Below are positions 30,940 to 41,953 of a stretch of 64,000 bases of DNA, piece after piece (position 1 is the first letter of the stretch; each line of letters begins with the position of its first letter). The translations under genes and the position numbers were made by a program. This DNA comes from Mesostigma viride. Lineage: Eukaryota; Streptophyta; Mesostigmatophyceae; Mesostigmatales; Mesostigmataceae. The notes beneath the pieces were generated by a model that was given only the letters and a program-made list of their open reading frames with translations, was not told the origin of the DNA and searched no databases. The stretch spans positions 1 through 64,000 of the forward strand of contig RPFO01001697.1 of NCBI GenBank assembly GCA_009746045.1. The letters are read 5' to 3'.

Positions 30940-31975
30940 CCTACTTGTTGGGCCTTGCTGAGCTTGTCCAAGAGGATCGCACTTTGGAGGGCTGCCTTGA
31001 CAGCCGGGGTGGCTGACAGTGCAGCCTCCTCCTTCAATGGCAGGAGGTGGCTTGCCACCTTCCACCCCCCCCTCCTTGCCCCTCCACCTGCAACAAGGCC
31101 GCCACCACCCTCATTAGGTACTCCATGCCCGCAAGCTCCCCGGCTGCTGAGCCCAGCTCCTTGAGAAAGGTGTCCATGGCCAATGCAATGTTCATGACAA
31201 TTCTCCTGTTCTCCATGCTCCGCCAATGTCCAGGCTTGATTGTCATGTCAGACCCACGACCGGATTCCCATCCCATAGTCGCTGGCGTCCTCCAACTCTC
31301 CCGGCAGCACCCGCTCCTGAACCGGTCAATTCCTCAATAGTGGAAATCCGATATTTGCGCTCTTTGCTCGGCTCGGCAGCGCCACCCCTTTCCAGGCCTT
31401 GAGGTGGCTTCCCGCACCCTCCATTCCTCCCAGCGCTGCCTTCATACCTTGCATGAATTTCTCGGCTGCGACCTACCCTTCCTCGTCCTCCTCGTCGTCC
31501 TGATTTTCGGCTTTCGGAGGTGCCCCAACGAATGTCGACAACCTTGCCCTTGTTTCCTTTCGGACAGCTCCCCCACCTGCCGAATATTTGGCCGTGCCTT
31601 TCGGATTGGCCATTTTTCGTTGCGCAGGTGTCGCTGGTGGCAGCGCCCCCTCCTCATCGTCCGCTACGAGATCTGCCACATCCAGCAGTTTTGCCACCAA
31701 CGCTTTGTTTGGGTCACGTGCATGTGGCACGTTGTCACGTCGACGTGATCGGCCAGCAACTGCACGACAGACCTCAGCTGGCTGGAGCTCCACGAGCTGG
31801 CGTCCGTCACCCAGTCCTCGGCACCGAAGGCCTGCTCGACTGCCCCCACAGCCTCTGCGGGGCTGGTGCACTTGGCGAGCAGAGTGGCGAGCTGCTTTCT
31901 TTTGGCGTTGAAGGTGACTGGCGGGTGACTGGCGGCAGCGGCCCACAGTGTGGGCGTCCCGTCCTCCTCCCTCAC
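30940..31975 (-). pseudogene. gag-like region of copy D
   Basis: FNAKRKQLATLLAKCTSPAE, then FGAEDWVTDASSWSSSQLR start the region (compare the SPAEAVGAVEQAFGAEDW segment with GCTPKEAATAVQKILGAGVW in copy A). A basic/acidic linker (PPKAENQDDEEDEEG) follows. The C-terminal part LLPLKEEAALSATPAVKAAL matches LLPFQESGPTLADPAVQRGL of copy E. At least three frame changes. Function inferred from position. Confidence 0.55.
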
Positions 31976-32096
31976 TGCCTGCCTTGCTGTAGCCTTGCGC
32001 CCCTTCGGACTTGCTGCTCAGGGTAAAAAATGGCTCCGACAGTGAAGGCTGGACAGACCAGAGGTTCGTTTCCTCTGGCTTGCTGTCTCCGCCCTT

Positions 32097-32517
32097 GTGA
32101 AAGAGGCCGACCTTAGCTAGGTGGGTTTGTTTTTGTCTTTATTATTGCATGTCAAGCGGCTTTGGCCCGGACGGCATTGTCTTGCCACGCAAATTTTGCG
32201 TCTGAACACATGACGCCAACTGGCGGTCTAAATGCCGGGGCTCCCGTAAGGCTGCCCGGGCCATTAGGTCACATATTGCGTGAGAGAAAGAATCTAGATC
32301 TAGTTAATCACTACGTCATTAACAAAGAAACCTAGACAGTGGCAGGTCTATATCTCACCATAGCTCCTGCCACCTGGCCAGGAAAAATTAACCAAATCTT
32401 TGGCCACTACCGATTCGGATCAGGCCGCACCGGCCTCGAAAGGTATGTCACGTGAGCCCTATATAACCTCGCTATAGCGGCAACCCTTCCATGTCACTAA
32501 AACGAAACTATGTTCTA
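32097..32517 (-). repeat. A1 split direct repeat of copy D
   Basis: Direct repeat of 27148-27600 (same strand), and inverted relative to 39835-40262 and 61998-62440. Forms the 5' end of copy D. Confidence 0.65.
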
Positions 32518-33020
32518 CGACCCTGGTGCCTTCCCCAAAGCTTCGCCAACCACTTTCGCTCTGTGGCTCTCGAGGCTGCCCTGCCGCAACAGTCACGGCC
32601 ATTATGATCGCCGACGGCTGTAGGAAGCCTCCATGCTTCATGACCCTTTGCAGGGCCCCCACCAGCCTTCCTCCCTCGGCCAGTTACGTAAAAGGGTTGT
32701 TCAATATGCACGTAAAGACAAGGAAGAATACCGCATTTAACGATCACCGGCCTCCCTCAATGGCCAGTGTCGCCCTAACGTGACAACAACTTGAAAGACG
32801 CCCCCCAATGCCTACATATCTCGATTACTACTATCAACGGTGTCGCATGGAGGGGTAACTTTCCATATTTCAGGTTTTATTTTATGAGTAGGCCGTCTCA
32901 TCGCACACCCCACCGGCCGATAAAGCCCAAGCGCAACTGAGTCAGTCAAACATCGTTGGGCCTGCTGGCCCAGGTTTGTCTAAAAAACTGGCTCGGTCTG
33001 AATCGAGATAATGGATGTTT
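32518..33020 (-). repeat. repeat G, copy 3 (reverse), right of copy D
   Basis: Reverse-complement match to about 5440-5940, including GCCTCCATGCTTCATGACCC, GGCCAGTGTCGCCCTAACGT and CGCCCCCCAATGCC. Confidence 0.7.
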
Positions 33021-33456
33021 CCGGTATTTGTCTACGTGATTGATTAATTAATTCCTGTATTTGTCCCTGTAACAACTCCCACCCATCAGAGCGGATGCTG
33101 GTAATAATTTGTCTACTTACGGCCAACAGATTCCTTGTCCATCACAATATTCAAAGTAACTCGACCAGCCTTCCTTCGGCAGTAAGCAGTCAGGTACCGC
33201 AACCCTGCTGCGACATTTCGGAGCAAAGTGCTAGGCTGTGGAGCCTGAAAACGGAAACCTACTAATGGCTTCAGAGTTCCGTACAGCGCCCTGCATGAGA
33301 CAGAGTATTCAACCTAGTGCAACAATATCAAGTATGGCTGCTGGAAAGATAGCTCGGTGGTGACTCTCTAGACGCAGTAATGCGATAAATAACACCGTGG
33401 CAGCAAGAAAATTGGTGCCTATTCAGGGTCCAAAAATTTGTAGCAATCGCAACCAC
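33021..33456. other. no gene seen
   Basis: Unassigned sequence; short AT-rich palindrome TTGATTAATTAATTCC near 33040. Confidence 0.4.
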
Positions 33457-33875
<419 letters not shown>

Positions 33876-34111
33876 GAGGGAGCTGCCTGGAGATTGTGAC
33901 GGCGATGTTGATTTACACGGGCTCGGCGATAATGGGAATGATGCAGATGGGAGCCAAGAGCAGGAGGTGGGATATTGCGGAGATGTATCTGTGGAAGGCC
34001 AGCAGCAGTCTGGCAACCCATACCCATACTCATAGGCGATTACCTTGATCTTAACATAATTCACATAATGCAAGAAGGGCTTGCCGCTGGCGTGCGGCTA
34101 TTAATGATAAG

Positions 34112-34582
34112 TAGGGCTGGGTCGGTTACCAGGGAGTAACCGAGGGGTCGGTTACGGAACCCGCGAACCGGTAGTACCAATACCGGTAACAGACGGCCTC
34201 CCTGGTAACGGGTACCAGTAACGAAGGCTAACCAAGTTAACCGAGGTACGCGGTTACCTGTCGGTTACCGTTACTTCGGCGCAGCACCAAGTGCAAACAA
34301 CCAGCCCGGCAAGGATTTCGTCAGTCTTTCAGACAGCAATATGGTGCCGGTAACCGGTAACCGGTAACCGATGGTAATCGGTACCGGTAACCGATTGTAA
34401 CGAGTACTACTAGCACTAGACTTAGCCTTCAGTTCATGCCATTTGGTACCCGTACCGGTAACCGACGGTAGCCGGTACTGGTACCGAGTACCTCGCCCGC
34501 TAACCGATACCGGTACCAGTAGCCGAGGGCAAGTACCGGTTCCGATGCCGGTGGGCTAAGTTAGGTAATTGACCCAACCCTA
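34112..34582. mobile_element. 471-bp hAT-like MITE rich in GGTAACC motifs
   Basis: It begins TAGGGCTGGGTCGGTTACC and ends with the imperfect inverse (GGTAATTGACCCAACCCTA). TAGGGxTGGG termini resemble hAT TIRs. The flanks AATGATAA and ATTGATAT match at 6 of 8 positions. The interior carries many GGTAACCG and GGTACCGG motifs in both orientations, giving strong folding potential. No coding capacity. Confidence 0.6.
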
Positions 34583-35177
34583 CATTGATATGCGCAAGGA
34601 TCCTGAATTGTTAGCCATAGAGAGTCGGATCCCTTGAGGGCATAATTATCTATGTAATTGTTAGCCCAGACTGTGTACAAGTAAAACCGAGGGTAAGCGA
34701 TTCAGCCTGGCCGACAACTTTGTCCATCACCGCCTATCAAACCACACGAAGGTTGAGAAGTGAATATAAAGATACGTTGTTTACAAGTAGTTTGGACAAA
34801 GGTTAAATTAAATTAAAATTGGAACATATCTCCGTTGGGAGCACATGTAGCACTTATCCCTCAGAAGGGGCATATGGCCTTTAATACATTCTGGGCTACT
34901 TCCCACAAGGGTAGGGTGTAGACTGCACCTGCTCTGGGTGCACAAAGTGCACCTGCACCACTATACAAAGGTTAGATCAGTTTGAACCATGGTAGATTGA
35001 AGAATAATGAAAAAAGTCATATATGAACCAAATCATGGAACTGTGTGGTAAATTCTATTAGCTTTTTACATAGAGAAAAAAATTCCGGGGGAGGGGGGGT
35101 GCCGAACCCACCCACCCCCCGCCGGCTTTGCGGCTGAATCCCCCCCCCCTTATCAGTGACTGGTTAGCACTGACTGG
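34583..35177. other. no gene seen
   Basis: Unassigned. Homopolymer-rich near 35088-35150 (G and C runs). Confidence 0.4.
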
Positions 35178-35289
35178 TTAGGACCGCATTGTATAGCATC
35201 TGCGACACATATCGCACTGCATGGTACCTGCGTTCTTGCCGCCCAGTCGCATCCCCCCCCAAGAGCATACAATTATCCCCCAGCCTGCT

Positions 35290-35402
35290 CCAATGCGCAG
35301 CGTCTTCCTTAGATGTTTCCCACACTGCTGCCTGCGATATTGCGCGAGCATCGTGGCGGTCCGCCTGACAGCATCATACTGTCTGTGGTCTACTCTAGTG
35401 CG
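35290..35402 (-). CDS. coding-like helical segment in block H, copy 1
   Basis: The minus strand reads RTRVDHRQYDAVRRTATMLA then QYRRQQCGKHLRKTLR. In copy 2 (58150-58250) it reads RTRVDQRQYDAVRRTARMLT then QYRRQQ, followed directly by gtgtgg, a possible donor. Differences between the copies include synonymous changes (AGA/CGA, TAT/TAC, GTA/GTG), as expected for a former or present exon. A charged helix is likely. Family not recognised. Confidence 0.35.
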
Positions 35403-35919
35403 CGGATGTATATTACCACGGACGTGACAAGCGGACCTTCGCAATAAACCAAACAAACACATGCGCCCTGGGAAAGACAAAAATAAAGGGTGCCAGCAGG
35501 CACGGGCACTTTGACCAAAAAAGAAAAAGAACTGTGTCGATTAACCGTAAAGCCTCATGGCGCATGCTCGGATATTGAGCCCACACGGACCCCCCCGTCG
35601 GCAGATGCACTGGAAACAAATGGAGTCGGCTATTAGGTACAAAATCAGTCTGTTCCCGCCAGCCATCGGTCTCTGGGCTCCGGTGCCAAGTACCCCTTTC
35701 CCTATCTGACAACGTAAATCATGAGTAGCAACAAAAAGAAATGAAATCTCAACAGCCCCCCCCCAAAAAAACAGACGGCATGGGTGCTGCCATGCCAGCC
35801 CGTATCGGGTTTGTTAATGACAAACGCAGGGCTGGATACCATAGCGGGCAGACATGCCGGAAGCCATGGGATTTGCGACCACTTCAATGATTAGCACGAG
35901 CAGGTGCAGTGTGGCTTAC

Positions 35920-35990
35920 AGGAATACCAGTCTGCGCAAGCATCCACGCTCAGATGGGATGCTGCCGGGAACTCGTTGTATCCCAAACTC
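35920..35990 (-). pseudogene. 71-nt LRR exon relic
   Basis: AG and gtaagc signals are present but the exon is one base short. GSIPSER is recognisable after the shift. The paralogue at 58760-58831 is 72 nt and reads RLDDMELSGSIPPELGSL, so this copy lost one base near the LSG codons. Confidence 0.55.
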
Positions 35991-36079
35991 CTGTTGGACG
36001 AAACAGGGTTCCGTGAACATATTACCTTAATAGTGATATGGAAGGGGAGTCACTGAAGCTAGATGAATGTTGCTGGGTG

Positions 36080-36471
36080 CTGTGTTCTAATGAGGCCAAT
36101 CAGGCTTTTAGAGGTTGAGTGCTTACCAACGGAATATGTGGCCTGTATTGTGGCCCCGATTTGAGAGTGCTGAGTGAAACCTGACAGATTTTGCGCTTAC
36201 CAAGGTCTAGGCTTTCCTACTTGGGAGAGTTCTGTAGTAATTGGGGATGGTTTTGCAACATGCAACATCTGAAGTACACTCAACCCTGAACAAAATATAG
36301 CTAACGGCTAAGTGTGTGTAGAGGCCGTTGCCGGAATCTGGCCGTTGGCCGTTACTCGAGATAAAAGCATACTCACCTTGCTCATGCAGTCTCTTTTGTT
36401 TCCCAGCCGGCCTTCCTGTGCTACCTGTTCAAACGGGCGTGACGCTAGCCTTTGGGGTCATTAAGTGTTCG
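36080..36471 (+). repeat. A'-B' segment, copy 2
   Basis: Same sequence as 14400-14770 (GGCCCGATTTGAGAGTGCTG, GGATGGTTTTGCAACATGC, GAGATAAAAGCATACTCACC, GCTAGCCTTTGGGG). It is interrupted by the LTR-type element that starts at 36472 and resumes at 38505. Confidence 0.5.
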
Positions 36472-36994
36472 TGTAAAATATGATAATGCGTTACTTGGTC
36501 AACATGACAATTGACATCTTTCATTAGAATTAACTAACGCATTAATTGGCAGCATGGCTACGGCATTGCCCTTGCCTTCGGGCAGCCATTAGCCTACATT
36601 GCTACATTTGTCACTTGCTCGAGCAAGGAAAGAGAGAGAGTTCGTGGAGTCGCCAACCACTGAATCATGCACGGTGGCATGGGTTGGCGCTATCCTTGGC
36701 GACAATCTGACAGCTGGCACAGAATGACAGGTCGGCATCACAGGTGGTGTCGAATGCATGCATACGGTGCACATCTAGAAAGTACTGCGCAAAAGTGTAG
36801 GCGCAACATGACGTGGACCCAGTACCGCCACTCTAATGAACGCCACACAAACTCATGCTCAGCGCCCGACTATGATCATCGGCACTAATATATCCACTCG
36901 CCACTAAATAACTTGTGATGCGGAAAGTTGGGATAGCACACGGCTAGACTACGTAGCCTTAGTACACAGCAAGAGGTGGGCATATCCTCTCACA
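36472..36994. repeat. left LTR of the 2.0-kb element
   Basis: 523 bp with TG and CA ends; contains TTAACTAACGCATTAATTGG and CTTGCTCGAGCAAGG (a palindrome). Confidence 0.6.
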
Positions 36995-37976
36995 CCCCCC
37001 TTGCACAGCTCATTACGTTCTCAAAACAAACATGACACTCCTTCCTCTCCCCCCTTACTAGCTAGGTAGGATAGCCGGGTATAAAAAACCCTGGCATACC
37101 CCCCTTACACGGCTAACCATGGTGGCGATAACTGAAGGAGGTTCCAAGGTAGTACCAGCGACAGAGATTGGAAATCAGGCACCCCCCCCCCCCTCAATGA
37201 GGAGGTCCTTTCAGGTTTACAGACAACAGAGGACTAGCTCAAATCGGACAAAAACAATGGCCGGCAGGTCATAAAAAAGTTCGAACTGAATAACAAAGAA
37301 ATCTTGACAAAAAGGCGCTCGGCTCATACACCCCCTGGCTCTTAGCTCTAGGCTCCTTGGGTCGGCGGCTCCTGGCTCAGCGGCTTTTACAGGCTCTCCC
37401 GGCACTTGGCTCACGGCTCTTGGCTCTCGGGCAGGCACTTGGCGCTCAAAATAAAAGGTTGAGTAAGAAGTCAAAGCGGATCAACGCCGCTTGAAGTAAA
37501 GGGTTACATCAGCTCGTAGACTCTGCGAAAACAGGCTGGTAGCCTCACGGCTCACTGTGCCAGCAGCGGAATCAGCATCCAGGACGAAATATCTGCTGTC
37601 GTCGAAAAAAAAAAAAAAAAAAAAAAAAACAGAAAAAGTTGGCTGTCCCCGCCCAGAACCAGACGCCGACTTCAGGAGTGCAGCGTCAACGACTGCACAC
37701 CACACTAGCAGCTTCGGATGTGCTAACGAATTTGTTTTACGGACTGATATGCAACACACCGAATCCAGGCCGGCTGGCAGCACGCCAGCGGCAACAATGC
37801 TGCGCCGTCCGCGCGAATGGCTTGACGGACTACAACTCCGTGACCATACTCGCACAAAGGCGAAACTCCAACGTAAGTGCCGGCGATGCAAGCACACCTC
37901 GGCCTAGAGTTGGGTATAAAATAAAGCTCGCCAGGCAAAGGCCGAAAAATCATGAACTATCAGCTCCGGTACCATG

Positions 37977-38504
37977 TGTAAAATATGATAGTGCGCTACT
38001 TGGTCAACATGACAATGGACATCTGTCATTAGAATTAATTAACGCATTAATTGGCAGCATGGCTACAGCATTGCCCTTGCCTTCGGGCAGCCATTAGCCT
38101 ACATTGCTACATTTGTCACTTGCTCGAGCAAGGAAAGAGAGAGAGTTCGTGGTGTCGCCAACCACTAAATCATGCACGGTGGCATGGGTTGGCGCTACCC
38201 TTGGCGACAATCTGACAGCTGGCACAGAATGACAGGTCGGCATCACAGGTGGTGTCGAATGCATGCATACGGTGCACATCTAGAAAGTACTGTGCAAAAG
38301 TGCAGGCGGAACATGACGTGGACCTAGCTAGTACCGCCACTCTAATGAACGCCACACAAATTCATGCTCAGTGCCGGACTATGATCATCGGCACTAATAT
38401 ATCTCACTCGTCACTAGATAAATTGTGATGCGGAAAGTTGGGATAGCACACGGCTAGACTACCTAGCCTTAATACGCGGCAACAGGTGGGCATAACCTCT
38501 GACA
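37977..38504. repeat. right LTR of the 2.0-kb element
   Basis: 528 bp, the partner of 36472-36994. Confidence 0.6.
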
Positions 38505-38790
38505 GTGTTGCCATGGGTAAAGATGGCACAAATGTGGGCCACTTCCCAATGTGCTCGGCTTATTGTTTTTATGAGTCTGGCTACCCTGGAGATGTACGGC
38601 TACTAGAAAGACAGTTTCAGGCGTGTCACACGTGTGCACCAACAAGATATAATTAGCAGCATACCAATCAGACAGCTTCGGACAGACAGCTTCGGTGCCG
38701 GCTCCTGGGCTCCGGCAGGCAAAGGCAAGTTACACACCCAAAGGACAGCGTGTTCCGACAAGAACACAGGCCAAGAACAGGGAGGCTTAC

Positions 38791-38862
38791 AGCGTTTGCA
38801 GGTAGGACAAAGACCCCAGCTCGTGTGGGATGGTGCCGCTTAGCTTCATGGATTCACAGCCG
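38791..38862 (-). CDS. 72-nt LRR exon, module 4
   Basis: Acceptor ctacgcag and donor gtaagc bound 72 nt. The second half, KLSGTIPHELGSLSYLQT, is a good LRR, but the first half (GCESM) has lost the usual LxxN spacing residues. The frame is open. Its partner exon upstream has a stop, so this unit is probably a relic. Confidence 0.5.
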
Positions 38863-39210
38863 CTGCGTAGCACAGAAATATCAAGGCGGGCATCACAGAC
38901 CAATGTGCCAACCAGGCAATGAGCAACAGGAAAAGCATGCCTCTAGCAATGCCAGCCAGTGTGGGTGTTACGTCCGAGCCCACAGGACTCACAAAGACCT
39001 AAGGAATGGGGGGTGAACATGGAATAACTCACGATGACGCAGGTCCGCGTAGACAAAAGGTATTGCCCACAATACTATTTGAGCGCAGCTTATTAGCTGC
39101 TAGGCCCACGTACAGCGCATGAGATTAGGCATACATGCAGCGTGATGACCGGCTAGATCATGCCCAGGTGAAATGACTCTGGTTCGGTAGCGTGTCGCTT
39201 GTGCGTGCAA

Positions 39211-39429
39211 CTATCTCCTGCCACAATACACGTGATCTGAGCACCACTCACCTTTGGAAACGAATGACCAAATGGTGACTATAGGTTGAGTGCCCAGGCT
39301 TTGCACCATTGCACCAGCACCCGAGAAACCCATGACAGTACCCAATTGGCTTACATTACATGCCTGATGTGCTGGGCATTGCCCTAGACGTCGCTGAAAT
39401 AGAGCACTTGGGCTCATCACAGGAGCCAC
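39211..39429 (-). CDS. possible additional exon or ORF in LRR module 4
   Basis: 72 open codons with LGTVMGFSGAGAMVQSLG, paralogous to 15478-15696. The same internal acceptor and donor are visible. No family recognised. Confidence 0.25.
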   Translation of the reverse strand: MAPVMSPSALFQRRLGQCPAHQACNVSQLGTVMGFSGAGAMVQSLGTQPIVTIWSFVSKGEWCSDHVYCGRR

Positions 39430-39504
39430 AGAAAATGATATTCAATAGAATACAACAAGATCCGGATTCTCAGCGATAGTCTCTATTTATACAGCCACAC
39501 CTAC

Positions 39505-39563
39505 CTGCTAGCTGGGATGTCAAACAAGCAAGCTTTTGCCGTAAAGATAGATGGCCATGAAGC
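39505..39563 (-). pseudogene. decayed 60-nt partner exon, module 4
   Basis: FMAIYLYGKSLLV ends in a TGA stop, and the normal acceptor AG is lost (gatcc in place of ctag). Confidence 0.55.
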
Positions 39564-39654
39564 CTTGGATCAACAAGAGAGGGGAGAAGGCAGGTTCCAA
39601 CATGGAAGTGCTGTAGTTTGGTTGTTCGTTCTACTAAAGATAGGTTCTTCACGC

Positions 39655-40262
39655 CTGGCATGGATCACCAGAGAGGGATGATAGGGTAAAAGGCTAGCTG
39701 TGACAAGCGATCAGTGTTCCCACGAGCATCGGCGGCCGGGACGTGGCCTGACTTTTGTACATGTGTGCTCCACTCATTGTTTTAATAAAGAGTCTGGTTA
39801 CACTGGAGTTCCACGATTAATAGAATCGCGGTTCTCTGAACCTAGTTTCTTTTTAGTGAGATGGAAGGGTAGCCGCTAGAGCTTGGCTATAGGGTTCACG
39901 TGACATACCTTTTGAGGCCGGTGCCGCCTGATCCGGATCGGTCGTGGCCAAAGCTTTGGCCAGTTTTTTCCTGGCAAGGTGGCAGGAGCTACGTTGAGAT
40001 ATAAACCTGCCACTGTCTAGGTTTCTTTGTTAATGACGTAGTGATTAACTAGATCTAGATTCTTTCTCTCACACACTATGTGACCCAATGGCCCCGGCAA
40101 ACTTAGGTAAGCCGCCGGCAATCAGAACTCCGATTTGCGACATGTGTTCAGACGCAGAATTTGCGTGGCGAAAAAATGCCGTCCGGGCCAAGGCCGGGTG
40201 ACACGCAAAAAAGATAAAAGCAAACCCACCTAGCTAAGGTCGGCCTCTTTTCTTGTCCCGCC
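39655..40262 (+). repeat. solo B1-A2 of the copy D family
   Basis: Plus-strand match to the B1-A2 junction of copy D: B part from GATCACCAGAGAGGGATG to GAATCGCGGTTCTCTGAA, then A part to GGCCTCTTTTCTTGTCCCGC. No ORFs are attached. It may be a recombination product that removed A1 and the coding region. Confidence 0.6.
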
Positions 40263-40599
40263 CATCCCTGACTAGTTCAATTAGCAATCTATATGAGATG
40301 CCATGATGAGTATCACACTTCATACGATGAGACAACCAAGTGAGTGTCAAAGGCTGTGCACATTGCTCTGTTATACGTCAACATTGAGGCATTAGTTAGG
40401 GTTTTTTAGAGGCACACCCAGACGATAAATACCTTAGAATATGTCAACATAGACATGAAATCCACTTCTCCGGTAGAAAACCCACTTTTCGAGTTTTTGG
40501 CGTATACGTATAAGACGTATCATATGACGAGGAATGGCGTACTCCCGTACCACGCATACTAACGCACACTGATCGTAATGAGGCAAATCGTTCTTTTAG
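40263..40599. other. no gene seen
   Basis: AT-rich unassigned sequence. Confidence 0.4.
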
Positions 40600-41035
40600 A
40601 AAATGAGTACTACGGAATATATGGCCTATATTGTGGCCCGGTTTGAGAGTGCTGAGTGAAACATGACAGATTTGTGCTGGCCTTCAGAAGGTCTACACTT
40701 TCCTACTCGGGAGACATCTGAAGTTGAGGATGGTTTTGCGGCATGCAATATCTGAAGTACACTCAACCCTGAACAAAATATGGCTAACGGCTAAGTGTGT
40801 GTAGAGGCCGTTGCCGGAATCTGGCCGTTGGCCCTTACTCGAGATAAAAGCATACTCACCCCGCTCCCTTGTGCTTTCGCACCCGCCCTTCCTGTGTTGT
40901 CTGTTCGGGGGTAAGGCTAGCCTAAATGGGGGCATTAATTAAGTGTTTCCATGGGCGTATGGATGGACAGATGTTGGCCACTTCCCAATGTGCTCAGCTC
41001 ACTGTTTTGAAGAAGAGCCTGCTGGCGGCGTTGCA
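40600..41035 (+). repeat. A'-B' segment, copy 3
   Basis: Uninterrupted version of 14400-14860 and 36080-36471, leading into LRR module 5. Confidence 0.5.
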
Positions 41036-41098
41036 CAGTTACTAGAAAGACAGTTTCAGGTGCGACACACGTGTGCACCAACAAGAGATAATCAGCAG

Positions 41099-41755
41099 TT
41101 AGCATATTGGGACGCCAATGTGCTAGATGGATGCAGGTTGAGGAGACCTGTCCAACGCCGTGTCAACCGCCTCAAACAGACAAGGGACTAGAAAGATATC
41201 AGGTCCCGAAGTACTGCCGGCTGGCGGGCGGTGGCGGTGCACTCTCAGGGCACAGTGGACAGGACACATGGCAGGCAGGGCCTGCACAGGCTTAGCCTGT
41301 ACCATCGCGTGACTGTGGTACACAGTGTACTGAGGACGCAATTAACGGTCCTGTGGCTAGTAGAAGCCAGTAGCCAGCCAGCAGGTCTGCAAGGATGTGA
41401 ATCCGTGCAGAGCTGTGGCAGGCCTTGTGCTAACCTAGACACAGGAGTACCAGAGACTCCTGTACCTTGCCTGCAACGAGGATGCAGGGTAACGATACGA
41501 GGCTCTGGCAATGTAGCGGTGCACAGCGTTGCCTATGTCCAAGGAACAAGGTGGAACAAGGTAGCATATAGCTCGAGGCCCAAGGAGGCAACGAGCGTCT
41601 TCACACGCAAACCTTGGTTGTCACGACGAGTGGCGAACCTATCGAGGGTCGTGGGCCTGGTGTGAGGATAAAGGTTGCTAGCCAAGCAGCCTAGGTTCAT
41701 TCCAGACAGCAAGACCAGGAGCTCACAAGCTTGCTGATGAGTTGCTGTGCAAATT
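41099..41755. mobile_element. 657-bp insertion with a 6-bp target duplication
   Basis: CAGCAG occurs at 41093-41098 and 41756-41761 and once in other modules. The plus strand is open from 41231 to 41665. A segment GCRVTIRGSGNVAVHSVAYV faintly recalls the region after the protease of Copia-type polyproteins, but this is weak. Confidence 0.5.
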
Positions 41756-41881
41756 CAGCAGCATACCAATCAGACAGCGTCGGTGCCGGCTCCTGGGCTC
41801 CAGCAGGCAAGAGCAAGTCACACAAACGAATGACAGCGGGTTCAGACAAGAGCACAGCCAAAACAAGCACTTGAGGCTTAC

Positions 41882-41953
41882 AGATATAGCAAGGAGGACA
41901 AAGACCCCAGCTCGTGCGGGATGGTGCCGCTTATCTGGTTCTTAGAAAGGCTC
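41882..41953 (-). CDS. 72-nt LRR exon, module 5
   Basis: Acceptor cctacacag and donor gtaagc. It reads SLSKNQISGTIPHELGSL then SSLLY, an intact LRR. The 60-nt exon that should lie upstream is decayed and now 3.2 kb away (45175-45250). Confidence 0.65.

Larger units (their letters stand above)
27148..32517 (-). mobile_element. YR retrotransposon copy D with split direct repeats
   Basis: Minus-strand order: A1 (32517-32097), gag, RT, RNase H, NPGP motif, recombinase, B1 (27785-27600), A2 (27600-27148). A1 and A2 are direct repeats of about 420 bp (GACATACCTTT.GAGGCCGG, CTAGATCTAGATTCTTTCTC, GCCGTCCGGGCCAA). B2 is missing here but is preserved after A2 in the derivative at 61998-63375. The insertion interrupts repeat G. 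CCTGG..CT.TCC..AAAGCTT is present on both sides (27127-27146 and 32521-32542), a possible long target duplication. Confidence 0.75.
35178..35990 (-). repeat. duplicated block H, copy 1 (with LRR exon relic)
   Basis: Matches 58080-58840 and, in part, 63670-64000. It contains a coding-like segment at 35290-35402 and ends with an LRR exon relic at 35920-35990. Confidence 0.65.
36472..38504. mobile_element. 2.0-kb LTR-type non-autonomous element
   Basis: Direct repeats 36472-36994 and 37977-38504 start TGTAAAATATGATA and end CTCTCACA or CTCTGACA (TG...CA). They are about 95% alike by eye and enclose 982 bp. The insertion splits an A'-B' segment (AGTGTT is present on both sides). The interior has a 26-base A run at 37605 and no gag or pol. 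A TRIM/LARD-like element is likely. No clear primer-binding site was seen. Confidence 0.6.
38595..39655 (-). repeat. LRR module repeat, copy 4
   Basis: Shares the layout of module 2, including the open frame at 39211-39429 (LGTVMGFSGAGAMVQSLG) and a decayed 60-nt exon at 39505-39563. GACAGCTTCG is locally duplicated at 38670-38690. Confidence 0.7.

Noticed and set aside
30742-31164. Plus-strand open frames over copy D
   Set aside because: Antisense shadows of gag and pol on the minus strand.
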